Part shown: positions 10,412 to 24,669 of the stretch, piece after piece
Layout: every line of letters begins with the position of its first letter
Position numbering within the stretch: position 1 is the stretch's first letter
Assembly: GCF_022682495.2 (NCBI RefSeq)
Contig: NC_071398.1
Location: 97,057,705 to 97,121,704, forward strand
Length of the DNA: 64,000 bases
From: Desmodus rotundus
Taxonomy: Eukaryota > Chordata > Mammalia > Chiroptera > Phyllostomidae
Direction of reading: 5' to 3'
Notes under the pieces: generated by a model
Databases searched by the model: none
Seen by the model: only the letters and a program-made list of their open reading frames with translations
Told to the model about the DNA's origin: nothing
Made by a program: the position numbers and the translations under genes

Positions 10412-10660
10412 CCCTTGTAGACGCAAGACAACAGTATGATGATTACCAGATGAAAAGGGGGTGGGGGAGGTAGAGGGGGGTAAAGGGGGGATGAATGGTG
10501 ACGGAAGGAGACTTGACTCGGGGTGGTGAACACATAGCACAGTGTACAGGTGATGTGCTATACTGATGATACATATAGTGCTGTACACCCAAAACCTATA
10601 TAATTTTATTAACCAATGTCACCCCCAATAAATTCAATAAAACATTTTAAAACTAAAAAA
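10412..10660 (+). mobile_element. L1 3' end (bat-type)
   Basis: It contains a G-rich segment (10456-10490), then GTGAACACATAGCACAGTGT, a GTACACCCAAAACC block, TATAATTTTATTAACCAATG and TCACCCCCAATAAATTC. I recognise this as the 3' UTR and tail of bat L1. It is strongly 5' truncated. Confidence 0.8.
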
Positions 10661-11051
10661 TTAAAGGCACTTATAATCAGCAAGGAGAGGTGCCCCCTTA
10701 CAAATAAATGGCACACGAGTCACAATGGAGTGTCACACGTGCTGTGATGGAGTTAACACCAGGCGCCAATGGGAATCCTAAGAAGCGAGTGAGGACGGGG
10801 CCCGGAGAGGACTCAACTCCCAGACACCCCACCACAAGATTTTCGGGGAAAAGATGATGAGTGTGCTGGATCTTAAAAATGAGAGGAGATGGCAGGTGAA
10901 GACCAGAGGGGAAAGGGGATATTCCAAACAAAGAGGACCACCCGGGCAAGGCTAAGGGCTGACAAACACTCCCGGACGGTGCAAGTCCCGTGGGAGGCAT
11001 GCAGCAGGACAGGAAAGGGACTAGTCGGAAAGTTCAGTGATTCAAGCTTAC

Positions 11052-11190
11052 CTTTTTGGTACACTTCTTGACAGTGTTGATTAACTCTTGCATCACCAGA
11101 TCCACACTCTTCAAGGAAGGCCCTTTCAGCTTCACAATTTGCTTTTTGACTATTGCTTCGAAGGCCATGTCTGGGGTAAACAGCCCTGTC
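11052..11190 (-). CDS. DNM3: DNM3 exon 10 (stalk)
   Basis: A 139-base exon begins with the last base of the Arg399 codon and then encodes [20 protein letters not shown], followed by the 26 residues LKGPSLK...KKCTKK (about residues 400-445). Arg399 and its neighbours are known from dynamin-1 work to lie in a stalk interface needed for tetramer and helix formation. The [13 protein letters not shown] stretch is the clearest DNM3-specific signature in the window. The acceptor is TTACGTGCAG and the donor GTAAGC. DNM1 and DNM2 have two mutually exclusive versions of this exon; only one is visible here. Confidence 0.97.
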
Positions 11191-12279
11191 CTGCACGTAA
11201 GAAAGAGCCCGTGTTAGATTCATGGAATGAGTGCCACCAAGTACTGGTCCAGAAGTGTTCTGAGGGACAGGCCCCTGGAAGAAAGCTTGTTATACCCTAG
11301 TTTAAAAGTTACAACGTGACTTATTCTCGCCACAGTAGCATTTGTAATGATACCTCTAATACATATATTCCATAATAAATTCTGTTCTATAGACGATGAG
11401 AATCACCTAAAAATAGTTCCCAAGATGTTTACACGGCATACTACCCGGCCTTCTTATTGACTGTAATTTGCCGCGTTTCTCTGCCGCACGGCAGTGGGAG
11501 AGGAGAAAACAGGGATAAAAATGGGGTCCTCAACTGACACTTCTATTTCTACTTCTAAAGTGTCCCCAAAGCAACCCTCTCTTGTCCTCTGCGGGGCAGA
11601 AGCGGTCCTCATTTTCAAATGCTGCCACAGTTAACATGACTGGGCAGCTGTGTCATGGCGAGCTCAGTGGGCCCCCGTCTGAGGTCCCGGGGAGCTGGAG
11701 GACAAAGCAAGCAGTTAAATGATATGAACCTGGGACCCAAGATGGTGAAACGGTGAGCTTAAAAAAATAACAAACAACAGCCAAAATCGCAAGTGCCTTT
11801 TTCATTTGGCTAGAATGAATTCCAGTTGTTTTGGTAACAGTGCTTGTCCTGTGCTGTGCTGGAGCTCAGGAAAGCAGACGTGCGTGTCTGTGTGTTTGTG
11901 TGTTTCATGGAACCTGAAAGATGGGTACTCACATTTAAACAGAGGGTCCGTGGAGACAAGCTAGTAAGAGGGACCCCGGACCCTGAGCATCGGCAGTCCC
12001 GGCAGCTCTGGGCATTGCCCTTGGCTCCCCATTCCCAGACCGTCCTCCCTTTCTCTTCTCGCCTCTCCTCACTTCACTTCTCTTCCTTCAGCACTCAGTT
12101 CTTTGGGGGAATTTCTTTAACACTTACTTTTCCATAACCAGCTCTACTCTACGTCCCTCCTCATCATGTACTGAGCGCCCTCTGTTCAGCTCTGTTCTAA
12201 CTGCAGTGATTATAGGAGACTGGAGCTGCAATTTCTCACCTTGGATATGGAGCAAAACCCACACGGTTCAGTCCAACAT

Positions 12280-12830
12280 TAAACATTTCCCCCTCCGACC
12301 CTAGCCTTCCTTTTATTCTCTCCCTTCCTCTCACGCACCCAGTGTTTCAGCCACACCAGACCACCTGCCTTTCCACAAACATACTCACACCAGTATTTCA
12401 CCTCTCTGCCTTCGTCTGTGGCGTTCACTTCGGCCTCCCCCGAGTTTCAGCCCATCTACCTCCCACCCGTGCTTTAAGCCCAGATCAAAATGCCACTTCC
12501 TACAGCGCCTGTCCCCGGCCAGTGGCCGACAAGGCCTTCTTCCTCCTCCGGACCCCACACCCTGTTTCACGGCAGTGGTCCGAGCCCATGTTTCAGTCCC
12601 GTTACTACTCTGGTAGGACATGTGACTATCACACTCATCTGTGTTTGTCCCACCAGGGCTGTCTCCCTCCCGTGCTCATCACTGGTTCTCAGGGTTTGCA
12701 GAACAAAGGGACCACCCGGCCCTCAGTGGGCAAGAAGGGTTTCTACTATGCAAACATCCCACAGAATCAACTGGGAACAACGCTTTTCACACGTGTACTT
12801 TAGGTCCTAAATAATTGTGCCGTTAGTATG
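12280..12830 (+). repeat. L2-like LINE fragment
   Basis: C/T-rich sequence of the L2 3' region style (CCTTCGTCTGTGGCGTTCAC, then CCACTTCCTACAGCGCCTGT). Diverged; the assignment rests on composition and phrase order. Confidence 0.5.
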
Positions 12831-13479
12831 TCTTACATACATCATCACCATCTCATAGGCAAACCAGCTGCAGGACAATAACAACCGATCTCTTCTGTTG
12901 GTGAGCACGCAAATCGGAAATCTGGATTCCAGGGAGGGGGACGAGAGCTAACCGGGAGCTTAGAAGGCCTGTGGCGGGCGAGAAGCTCGTGGATGTTTCC
13001 TCCTTTTCGCTTGGTGAGCTCAGACGCACCAGAGATCGTCTCACTTGTAAAATGATAGCCAATCCGAACGTCATGAGTCCTTTGGAAAATCACTCATCAC
13101 ATTCACAGTCACGGTCAAGTGCCCCGGAGAGTCTCCGCCTGGCCCTGTGCATGCAGGGTGCACACGCAGCACACTCGGCTGAAGCAGAGACACCGCTGCC
13201 AACAGACAGGGGGCGCCTTCTTCCCATGGGAAAATCCATGAAGCCAGCAACCTAAGCCCTGTCACCCTGACTTCAGGACACCTCGATTTCACACATGCTC
13301 CGTTACGCTTTGTTTAGGCTTCTGTGATGACCTCAAGAAGTGTGTGTTTTAAATCCTTTTTTTCCTATCATAGTTATTCAAAGACAGTAAATGCATATAA
13401 TACCACTTTATACAAGGGTAAGTTCAGGCACAAGGGCTACTCCCCGACTCCCATCCTCTGCTCTCCTGTCTACGTTCCC

Positions 13480-13930
13480 AACTCCGCTCAACGTGCACGA
13501 CCCCTGCCCCATGACCATGGGCTGCAGTCACCACCTCTGCCTGTGTTCACACCGCTCCTTTCATAAGTCCTGTCTCTCACCCGCCAGCCCCGACACGCTG
13601 TATCCTCTCACGTCTCACTGCACTGCCCCCTACCCCGTACACACACAACACACACTCAACACATACAAGACACACACACAAGCACACATACGTACTCAAT
13701 ACACTGTTGCCAGCTGAAATCTTTCTTGTCCTCTAAACAGACAAGGTTCAACTCCAAAGCTACCACCTTCATTAATCGTTCCCAACCCTGCTCCACGACG
13801 CCAGCCACGGTCACTCTGTCCCGTCTCTGTGTAAGTCTGGATGACTGATGTCCTGCCAGGCCCCCTCCCCGAGACAGGGGGCTCTGGAGGACAGGGTCCT
13901 GGTCATGCGAGCCCAGTGTTGCGTGTGCAG
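13480..13930 (+). repeat. L2-like LINE fragment
   Basis: Pyrimidine-rich L2-style text with a late segment like AGACAGGGGGCTCTGGAGGA before a degenerate 3' end. It is interrupted by the CA-rich tract at 13638-13690. Confidence 0.45.
13638..13690 (+). repeat. CA-rich microsatellite
   Basis: Imperfect (AC)n with interruptions; a simple repeat. Confidence 0.85.
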
Positions 13931-14097
13931 GAGGGTTTGTTTTTCTAATTGAAAAAGACTGAGTATGACGATACAGGCAATTACCGCTGAACCCAAACTA
14001 GGACTTCCTACTTCTTCCTCCCACCTCTGGACCCCACTCGGCTCAGACGGTGAAAAGGCTCCCTCCCTAGCCATTTATAAACATCCATCTTCCTTTA

Positions 14098-16049
<1,952 letters not shown>

Positions 16050-16185
16050 CTTTACTATTTCAAAGGGAAAGCGTTCGTGGAAGATACGATTGATTTTCGC
16101 GCCCCCTGAGAGCTCCAGGGTATCTACTTGGTCCCCCGAGCCTTCGATTCTCTTCTCAAAGTCCACAGCAAATTGCTGAACCATC
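16050..16185 (-). CDS. DNM3: DNM3 exon 8 (stalk)
   Basis: A 136-base exon completes the Gln331 codon and then encodes [20 protein letters not shown], followed by the 25 residues DTLELSG...FPFEIVK (about residues 332-376). This segment contains the loop around residues 355-361 that contributes to stalk assembly in dynamins. The acceptor is ATTGACAG; the donor GTTGGT is weaker than consensus. The reading frame joins exon 7 (ending ALL-CA) and exon 9 (starting MEF). Confidence 0.97.
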
Positions 16186-16419
16186 CTGTCAATGTGAGAG
16201 AGAAATAAATTCAAGCTAAAGTGGCAAGGCTTTGCGCATCTCCTTTTAATTCCTGCGGTTGTCCCCGGGAACTTCTCCTGGTGTTCTCAGTCATGCCTGC
16301 TGGCAGAATTAACATCACACTTTGCTCAGCACTCAAAGTTAACTATCCGAAATGCACGTTATTAGGATTTACTTCAGATGTTTAGTTAAAATGTATATAT
16401 TCTAAATATCCGTGCCATT

Positions 16420-17110
16420 CAATGCGCTCTGTCCATATGGTGGCAGCCCAAGGCTCCTATGACATCCACTCCCCTGGCGTTCCCAGCTGCTCCAGCTGGC
16501 CCCCTGGGGGAGCACCTCTCCCCTCCCCCACCCCACATCACAGGCCTCACTCTGCCAGAACCACACACGTGTGTGACCGTCCAGGCCCCCCACTAGCTCT
16601 AGCCTTGCTTCTCAATGACTCCCCACAACTTGATAATAAAATGAAAATTCCTTCACCTGTCACCCAAGATTCTCCATGGTCTGGCCCTGGCCACCCCATC
16701 TCTTACCACTTCCACACCCAGCTTCCACGCCAACCCCAGAGAAGCGGTTCCCCACGTGTACGGTGTCTCTGTGCTTTTTCCTTTCTGCCCAGATACCACT
16801 CTCTTGGCCCCTGGCTAGTTTAGCAGGCTAACTTTTATCTGACCTTCAAGACTCCATTCAAGGATTTGTTTTCCAGAAAACCACCCAGATCTGTGACCCT
16901 AACAGCCACCTGTCCCCATTGCCACGAGGAGAAGGGCCCTCTCCTCTGCTCCCTTGGCATGTTTTTAGCACGGCCCCTGGCAGACACACGTCCAATGTTC
17001 ACCCACCAATCTCCCTCCTAAGGGCAGGTTTTTCTCCTGCTGCTCAGCACGTGAGAGGCGCTCAGTCAGTCCAGGGAAGGAACTGCCTTCAGGTGGTTGG
17101 TGAAAAAAAA
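16420..17110 (+). repeat. L2 LINE fragment
   Basis: Typical L2 phrases in order: a CCACACATCACAGGCCTCAC block, AGATTCTCCATGGTCTGGCC, then ACCTTCAAGACTCCATTCAA and a degenerate 3' part with a GGGCAGGTTTT block. Confidence 0.65.
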
Positions 17111-17419
17111 AAAAAACAAGAAATAGACCATGGGGCGAAGAAAACCGTGTGCCTCTGTGATGATTTGACATAATGGAACTATTTCCAAATTCAAAATGTA
17201 ACAGGAAAAATTCAAACCATCTGAAACTCACAGCATCTTTTGCCAGCATCATAGATAAATGAAAAGTACCTGCAAATTATTAGGCCAGAAAACCTAGAAT
17301 ATAATTGGATGTAGCTATAGCTATATTCATGCACATGTTAATGTGAATCTGATTTTAGACGCCTGGAAGGATGTCCATATATGCCATGCATGCTGAAACA
17401 CCAGGAAATTTTAGAAAGC

Positions 17420-17780
17420 ATACGTCCAGCCTCTCTGTCTCCCCATCCTGACACTGTGGCCACCTGGCCCACCAGGACACACGGCACCAGCGTCCCCACC
17501 CTCCTTGCCCTCCTTCTCCCACCTGACAGACTTCTCCCTAACTTCAGGGTCTCATTCAAGCTCACTTTCTCTGTGAACATACACCCTTCCTCCAGGTAAC
17601 TGCTCCGCTTCCTCAGCTGGGCCCCCATCACATTTTATACTTAGCAGAGACATTGCGTTTATCAGATTAGTCTCTTAGATGTCTCTTCCCTCTGCTCTAC
17701 TGTGGCCGCTTCCTGAGGCCAAAAACATCTTACTCATTGCTGAATCACCAGCAGGTAGCGCAGACCTGGACCCCGAGCAG
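17420..17780 (+). repeat. L2 LINE fragment
   Basis: L2-like text (AACTTCAGGGTCTCATTCAA) followed by GTGGCCGCTTCCTGAGGCCA and an ACTCATTGCTGAATCACCAG block, the usual order at the L2 3' end. Confidence 0.65.
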
Positions 17781-19022
17781 GATGCACAGAGAAGAGAGGA
17801 AGGTGGGCGGGAAGGGAGGAAGGAGCTGAATCTCTCATCTACAAGGCAACATCTGACTGGAAAGTTCTGTGCTCTGAGTCCAGTGGAGTCAAAGAGGTAA
17901 GACCAGTCTCTGCAAGGACATTCCTTTGATCAGATGATGAGACAGACAGTGATGGCCTGGGGCCTCAACAGAAATAGCTTTCCTTTCCCTGTGACTTGAA
18001 GAGTTTTTATAGGTGCCTCACCAAAGCTGAGACGAAAAAAGAAAAAAAAAAAAAACTAGGAAGAAGTTGAATCCAAGAAAAACTTTTTTCCTCTATATGA
18101 TCTCATAATTTTTTAAATGGGATAAGGTGATGTATTTAAAATGTTACCTAAATAATTCAAGCATTCAGAAATCTCCCCACAAAAGAAGACATTATTTGTG
18201 CATTTTAACACCAAAGGAAGGGTATTTTGATTGCGAGACTGCAGAGGGGGAAGGGACCATGAGAGGTGGCAAGATCATCTTTAGAGACAGACATCAGATG
18301 TTCTGGAATATAAGCTGGGCAGGGGGTGTCATCTGGTGCAGAGGGACCTGAGGCAAGGTACAGTACAGGGATGAAAGGACAGGTGAGGCTGGAAGGGACC
18401 GAAAGAGGGAGAAAGGGTAAAAGACACAAGGAGCTGGTCACTCTCTGACAACACTGCTGTCCTACCCCAAGGCCCCGCAAGGATGAATGCAGTAGCCCAA
18501 GGATAAGATGGGGAGCGAAAACATACTTGGCAGTTTTCACAGTTGCGGTTTTGAAGGGCTAAATTAAAACCATTAGTGACAAGGATAAAGAAAGTTCAAT
18601 GTGTCTGTACATTTCTGTGGAATCCTTGGTTCTCATTCCACTGAAAAAATGCACCCAGGTCACAGGAAATGAGTGAAAGAAAAAGATATAAGTACAAGTG
18701 GCACCAAGAGAACAGTTGTACAAGACAGACTGTGACATTTTCAACAGGAGCTCTGCCCACTTCTAATTCTAGGGGCAAAAAAATAGCCTGCTAGGTTATC
18801 ATATTGGTTTTGCCCATTTACTGAATCCAATTATAAAAACAGTAAATGTGGGCATGTGATAGGTAATTGGTTAAGTTTGTGTAACAACAGAGTGGGACTA
18901 ACAATTATTCTCCAAGAAAACGTAGAGACTCAAGCTCACTAACATATAGAAAGCCTCACAGAGTTGACTTGCTGCTTCTGTTAAGCCTAGAACACAACGC
19001 CGGGGGGGAGAGGGGTGCTCAC

Positions 19023-19165
19023 TGCAGCAGGGCTTTCGTCTTCCTGGTGGGGTCCTCCGGCTTGAAGTTCTTGAAGGCTTCGACTTCGTGTTCTATGGAG
19101 AGCAGCTGGGCCTGCAGTTTGTTCCTGAAGTTTGGCAGGGTGTCCCGAATGTGGTTGGTGAGTTG
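19023..19165 (-). CDS. DNM3: DNM3 exon 7 (end of GTPase domain, stalk start)
   Basis: A 143-base exon encodes [20 protein letters not shown] followed by the 27 residues LLSIEHE...RKTKALL, then two bases of Gln331 (about residues 284-330). It links the GTPase domain through the bundle signalling element to the stalk. The acceptor is TTTGTTCAG and the donor GTGAGC. Compared with the mouse/human protein as I remember it, Gly>Ala in LQAQLL and Tyr>Phe in EAFKNF are conservative differences. Confidence 0.97.
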
Positions 19166-20193
19166 CTGAACAAAACAAAACAAAAATCACACACACACAC
19201 GACAGATGGAAGATGAGCTCGAGAGACGAAACTCGGCCTCCACTGTCTTCCTGATCACTCGGAACTGGAGAAATGATTCACACAGCTGAGACTGCGGGTG
19301 GAGGCCGGGAGTGAGAAGCAGCTCCGATTCTCTCCTCCACTGCCCCAGGAGATACTCCATGTGCCTCAATTAGAGGTGCTGGCTGGGGCCATCTGGTCTA
19401 CTCTGTTAAACTGCAGCTGATGTTACTAATGAGGATGCCCAGGAACACCTAGCATGGATTGATTACCAGATCACCCACCTTGTAGAAAGCAAGCTTAAGT
19501 TAGAACGTGGTGGAAATGAAGGAAGTGGGAGTCACAGGGGCTTCCTGACATTCTCAGGACCACGGGCTCACCACCCTGGTGGAGCCCGGGGGTACCTGTC
19601 AGCCATGAACCTCCTCTCCACTCCACTCCACAGCCCTGTAGGTGCGTCCTCTTGCCTCTGCCTCTAGGCCCCAGTCTGTGCTGGGTCACTGGCTTATGCC
19701 ATCGACAGGCTGCATATAAAAATGTATATTATCCCTCACTTGTGTGGTTCAAAAGCAAAGGGTCTCCAGTTCAATTCCCAGTCAGGGCACATGCCTGGGT
19801 TGCAGGCCAGGTCCCCAGTGGGGGGCACACAAGAGACAACCACACATTGATGTTTCTCTCCCTCTCTTTCTCCCTCCCTTTCTCTCTCTCTAAAAATAAA
19901 TACAATTTTCTTTAAAAATGGGTATTAAAGTGTATACCCCTGTTCACCGCTCCTACATAAGTATGTCTCTCTGCTTTGAGGGCTGTTCTTTCCATAATAC
20001 TAAAGTGGAAGATTCCATTCAAGAGAACAGTAACAGTGTGAATCTAAACATTCACCTTCCTTTTTCAAACTCCTATAATTTCAGCTGCATGACTTATGTT
20101 AGAAAAACAACAAATATAAAAATAAGAAAGATGAATTCCAGCAGTCACTTCACATTTCATAATAGCTCCTGCTGCTTGGAAGAGCGTTTTTAC
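19166..20193 (-). other. DNM3: Intron 6 (1.0 kb)
   Basis: Contains a short (AC)n at 19186-19201 and a VES SINE at 19732-19913. I see nothing else to name. Confidence 0.85.
19732..19913 (+). mobile_element. VES-type SINE
   Basis: The 5' end is degenerate (CCCTCACTTGTGTGGTTCAA), then CCAGTTCAATTCCCAGTCAG, the body and an A-rich tail. It is flanked by AAAAATGTATATTA (19718) and a near copy AAAATGGGTATTA (19914), a slightly diverged target duplication. Confidence 0.88.
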
Positions 20194-20354
20194 CTGGTTG
20201 AGGACCTTCTGCAGGTGTGGGGTCCCCATCCGGTCAGCAAGGTGCCTGTAAGCCGGGTGCGAGAGAAAGAACTTCCTCTCTGCCAGCATGGCAGACTTGA
20301 TGTCCTTCTTCCCGTCGATGTCCTTCTGGCTTCTGTTCACCACCCCCACGTAAC
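20194..20354 (-). CDS. DNM3: DNM3 exon 6 (GTPase domain, G5)
   Basis: A 161-base exon completes Gly230 and encodes [20 protein letters not shown], then the 33 residues AMLAERK...LQKVLNQ (about residues 231-283). The NRSQKD motif is the dynamin G5 equivalent (Asn236) that contacts the guanine base and neighbours the GTPase dimer interface. The acceptor is CCATTTCAG and the donor GTAAAA. Substitutions relative to remembered mammalian DNM3 (Ala>Ser in DIKSAML, Ile>Leu in YRHLADR) are mild; Leu at the second site is the DNM1 residue. Confidence 0.97.
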
Positions 20355-21035
<681 letters not shown>

Positions 21036-21598
21036 TCACACAAGGTGCAGAGGACGTACGGATTGTAGAGACGGGTGTGTCTCGGTGCTAAACACAAAGC
21101 ACTCATGTGTCTGGTCCTTTTCCTGTTCCTCTCGGTCTTTATTTTCTAACCCACTGCTACCCCAGCCTGGGGGGTTTCAATGGGATGAGGCAGGGAGTTG
21201 GAAAACCACCCATCCATCAGGTAACTTTCTATTCAATGGAGAAAATATAAACAGTTGTCTCACCAAAAATGCTTTTCAATTCATGAGCTTATTTTTGAAA
21301 CACGCACACTCTGGAGATTATACATTTAAATTCTCCTCCCAGCTCCTGCACACAACATGGATGCTTACATTTTTTCTGTATTACATTATTTAAAAACATA
21401 AGCAAATCCTCTACACCTGGGCCAGTGATGCAAGCGTTATAAACCAAGGCTTAGATTGACCCGGGTCTGAGCTCGGAGGTCAGAAAATAAAAAGAAGGAG
21501 GTTGGGTATAAGATGGCGCTGTGACCGGAAATCATGCACGTCTCACAGCGCGTCCTGTTCCTGACGAAGGGAAACATGACTTAATCAAAACAGGACCG

Positions 21599-21798
21599 GC
21601 CCTGGCTGGTGTCGTCAGTGGACTGAACACGGGCTGTGAACCAAAGGGTCGCCAGTTCAATTCCCAGTCAGGGCACATGCCTGGGTTGCAGGCCAGGTCC
21701 CCAGTGCGGGCCATGTGAGAGGCAACCACACATTGATGTTTCTCTCCCTCTCTTTCTCCCTCCCCCTCTCTCTAAAAATAAATAAAATAAAGAGCAAA
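21599..21798 (+). mobile_element. VES-type SINE
   Basis: GCCCTGGCTGGTGTCGTCAG at the 5' end, CCAGTTCAATTCCCAGTCAG box B region, full body and AAATAAATAAAATAAAG tail. Confidence 0.93.
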
Positions 21799-21831
21799 AA
21801 TCAAAAGAAAAGAAAACAAGACTGAACTAAG

Positions 21832-21960
21832 AATCCTGAGGCTTGGGCTCCAGGCTCGAGGCCAGTCACTTAACCCTCTGGGTCCCTGCTTTCCTCATCT
21901 GTAAAATAAAGGGTCGGTCTCCAGGCTCCTTTCAGTAATAAAATAGTGTATGAACCTAGA
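21832..21960 (-). repeat. MIR SINE fragment
   Basis: Plus-strand text reads as the MIR complement: GGCCAGTCACTTAACCCTCT, a GGGTCCCTGCTTTCCTCATC block and TGTAAAATAAAGGGTCGG. Confidence 0.75.
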
Positions 21961-22094
21961 CATTTTGTGCGTCACATCAGACATGCCCTGCTTGCTCCTT
22001 GCTTCCACCGGTATTTAGCTATCGATTCACATTGTTTAAAGTGCATTTCTTTGGACTTCCAATTAAACACGGTTTATTGAACAAAAGCAGGTGC

Positions 22095-22290
22095 GATTAT
22101 TCTAAATAATAATGTCTAACATTTAGTAAGCCAGCCATGGTTTAAAATGCTTTACATGTCTTCAATCACTTAGTGCTAAAAAGTAGTTTACTATTTTTTA
22201 ACAGGAGGAAACTAAGGCAGAGAGAGATTAAATAACCTTCCCCAGGTCATATAGGAGGTGGGCCTGGAATCCATGCTGCTTCTCACAGTA
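22095..22290 (+). repeat. MIR SINE
   Basis: TAATGTCTAACATTTAGTAA, then a TGCTTTACATGTCTTCAATC block, GGAGGAAACTAAGGCAGAGA and CTGGAATCCATGCTGCTTCT, in MIR order. Confidence 0.8.
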
Positions 22291-22329
22291 AAAGGACTTA
22301 AAACTAATTTTTAAAAAAGGCTTAAATCA

Positions 22330-23559
22330 AGAAGGTCTAAAATGAGGGAGAACTTCAGAAAAAATATGAAACTGGAAACCTGGCAAAATGACTTAGACCA
22401 AAGAAAGAGGACAATTTCATCCAAGAAAGCCAAGAATACAGACTGTGTAACCTACGTGAGAGCATCTTGGAAAGGGTCAAGACCTGGGGACTAACAGCCC
22501 TGAGGACATCGGGGGTGGCAGTGCTGGGTGGACGTGCTGACTTCCACACAGGGAAGGACACAGTGAGGAGCCGCCCTGGGCCATCCTGGCAGGTGTGCTC
22601 TCAGGAAAGTCCGGACCTGAGAAAACTCTGAACTCATGGCACCTGGCCCAGGTTGGGGGTGGGAGAGGCTAGATATTAAAGGAGGGGGACTAGATAAAAT
22701 TCTACATACTAAATGACAGGACCCCCCTCCCCAGGCCAGTTCCCTATCTGACATCAAGCTAGAGCTGGCTGGCTGACTTCAACCCGCAAGAGCCTGGAAC
22801 AGGGGCCTGGGGGAAAGGAACCATTCCGAGAGAAAAACATACAGCAGTCCAATAAATCTTCCCGCTGTGAAGCTTATCGTTCAGTCCCTGGAGGACACCC
22901 ACACAGACCTTCCAGGCCCCTGATAATATGTCACTTCTGAATATGAATGGACAACCCAGGAAATCTTCTAGTGAGAGACCCAAACCAATAAACAGTATCA
23001 CACAGCACTCAGAGCAAAGAAAGATAATGCAAACACAGGAAAAAAACCTTATCATTTTAATTAATATCCTCAGGGAGAAAGGAGAGGTCATTGCATTCAT
23101 GGAATGAAAACAATGTCATGTAAACAAACAAATATTCAAACAAACAAAAAGAATTCTCAGTAACTAAAAATATGAGAGCAGAAATAAAAATGTGAGAATG
23201 GTTGGAATACAAAGTTAAAAAACTCTTCTGGCAAACAAAAGAAAAAGAAGTAAATAATAGGAATGGAAAAACTTTTTTAAAACTAGAGAAATGCAGAAGA
23301 TCCAATATCTGAATAACTGACATTCCAATAAGAGACTGAAGATCAAACAGAGCCAGTCAGCGGTGGGGGCATGATATTCAAGAAAATGTGCTGAAGTGCA
23401 AGAATTATTTATGGGCTGAATGAACCCATCAAGTACCTAACACATTAAAAAAACATAGACACGCACACAAATATGGCATATCTGCATATGATTTCAAAAC
23501 ACTGGAACAAATAAAATATCCTAAAAAGCTCCCAAATAAGTTTATTTAAAAAAAAAAGA

Positions 23560-23591
<32 letters not shown>

Positions 23592-24090
23592 ATGTTTGGG
23601 AATCATAGCGTCAGTTTCCCCAGCAGCAAACGGGAAACAAAAATCCAACAGAGCAATGTTTTCAAAATTCTGAAGGAAAAATAATTTCTAACCTAGAATT
23701 CTAAACTATCAGTAAATATGACAGTAAAAGAAAAATAAAGATATTCTCAGACTGCAAAATCTCCAAATATTTTACCTCCCTTTCTCCTTTGGGGGAGGAA
23801 ACTACAAAAGGATGTGCCCCACCAGACACCGGAGCAAACCACCAAGGAGACAGGGGACCCAGGATGCAGCGAGTCCAGCACAACCAAGAAAAGAAAGGAC
23901 TTTTTTTCAGGGTGGTGGAGACCCAGCATGAGGCCGGGTGGACCATCAATATCTACGGGAAAGAGAGGACCCAGATTCCCAAAGAGATGTCTTCCTCATC
24001 AAGGAAAAGAAAATGAAGGTGACAGAATATGACTAATATTTGTGAAGGTATTAAGAGATTTCCACTTTTGAAGGTGCGATTGGAATGTAT
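22330..24090 (+). repeat. Old L1/HAL1-like sequence
   Basis: A-rich plus-strand text with phrases resembling old LINE-1 or half-L1 elements, such as TTCTGAAGGAAAAATAATTT, AACCTAGAATTCTAAACTAT and GGAAACTACAAAAGGATGTG. No intact reading frame. The exact family and boundaries are uncertain. Confidence 0.4.
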
Positions 24091-24258
24091 TAGGGATAGA
24101 CTATGCAAACAGGTAGTCAACTATCAAACTCAAAGAAGTCAGCATGGCAGAAATGTCATAAGTTACTATGTGTCTCAGCTACGAATAACATTTTCAGAAT
24201 CATAAATACTCATTTAGCAAAATACGATGGTATAAATGTATTAGTCGAGTGTGAAGGG

Positions 24259-24307
24259 TGTGTGTGTGTGTGTGTGTGTATATATGTGTGTGTGTGTGTG
24301 TGTGTGT
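24259..24307 (+). repeat. (TG)n microsatellite
   Basis: A GT run interrupted once by TATATA. Simple repeat. Confidence 0.95.
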
Positions 24308-24443
24308 TTAAATAAATATATGTGGGTATGGGGAAGAAATATAGAACAGCTCAATCTTCTCTACAGTAGGAAGTCAAAAAACATCTAAAATTAAAATATC
24401 AAGAAAGAGTAGTATAAAAAGATTACATAAAAATATGGAGGCA

Positions 24444-24669
24444 GCCCTGGCTGGTGTGGCTCAGTGGACTGAGTGCCAGCCTGCAAACCAAAAGGTCACT
24501 GGTTCGATTCCCAGTCAGGGCACGTGCCTGGGTTGTGGGCCAGGTCCCCAATAGGGGGCGAGAGAGAGACAATAGATCCATGTATCTCTCACACATGGAT
24601 GCTTCTCTCCCTCTCTTTCTGCCTCCCTTTCCCTCTCTCTAAAAAAGGTAAATAAATAAAATCTTTTTT
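24444..24669 (+). mobile_element. VES-type SINE with target duplication
   Basis: Complete copy from GCCCTGGCTGGTGTGGCTCA to the AAATAAATAAAATC tail. AAAAATATGGAGGCA (24429) and AAAAATATGGAAGCA (24670) flank it as a 15-base target duplication with one difference. The body contains CAATAGGGGGCGAGAG, a CTCF-like core. Confidence 0.95.

Larger units (their letters stand above)
987..11051 (-). other. DNM3: Intron 10 (10.1 kb)
   Basis: More than half of this intron is the antisense endogenous retrovirus at 2889-8647. Other contents are a MIR at about 1360-1512, a TG/AG/AC microsatellite near 8795 and the VES/L1 composite at 10191-10676. The stretches 1513-2884, 8840-10190 and 10677-11051 show no gene or repeat that I can name; 1900-2260 is AT-rich. 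I looked for a second, alternative copy of exon 10, as found in DNM1 and DNM2, and saw none. Confidence 0.85.
16186..19022 (-). other. DNM3: Intron 7 (2.8 kb)
   Basis: L2-like sequence occupies about 16420-17110 and 17420-17780. The stretch 17790-19022 shows no named feature apart from short A-runs near 18035. Confidence 0.85.

Noticed and set aside
17747..17761. CTCF-like CCAGCAGGTAGCGCA
   Set aside because: It breaks the conserved GGC core (GTAGC) and lies in an L2 3' end; too weak to report as a site.
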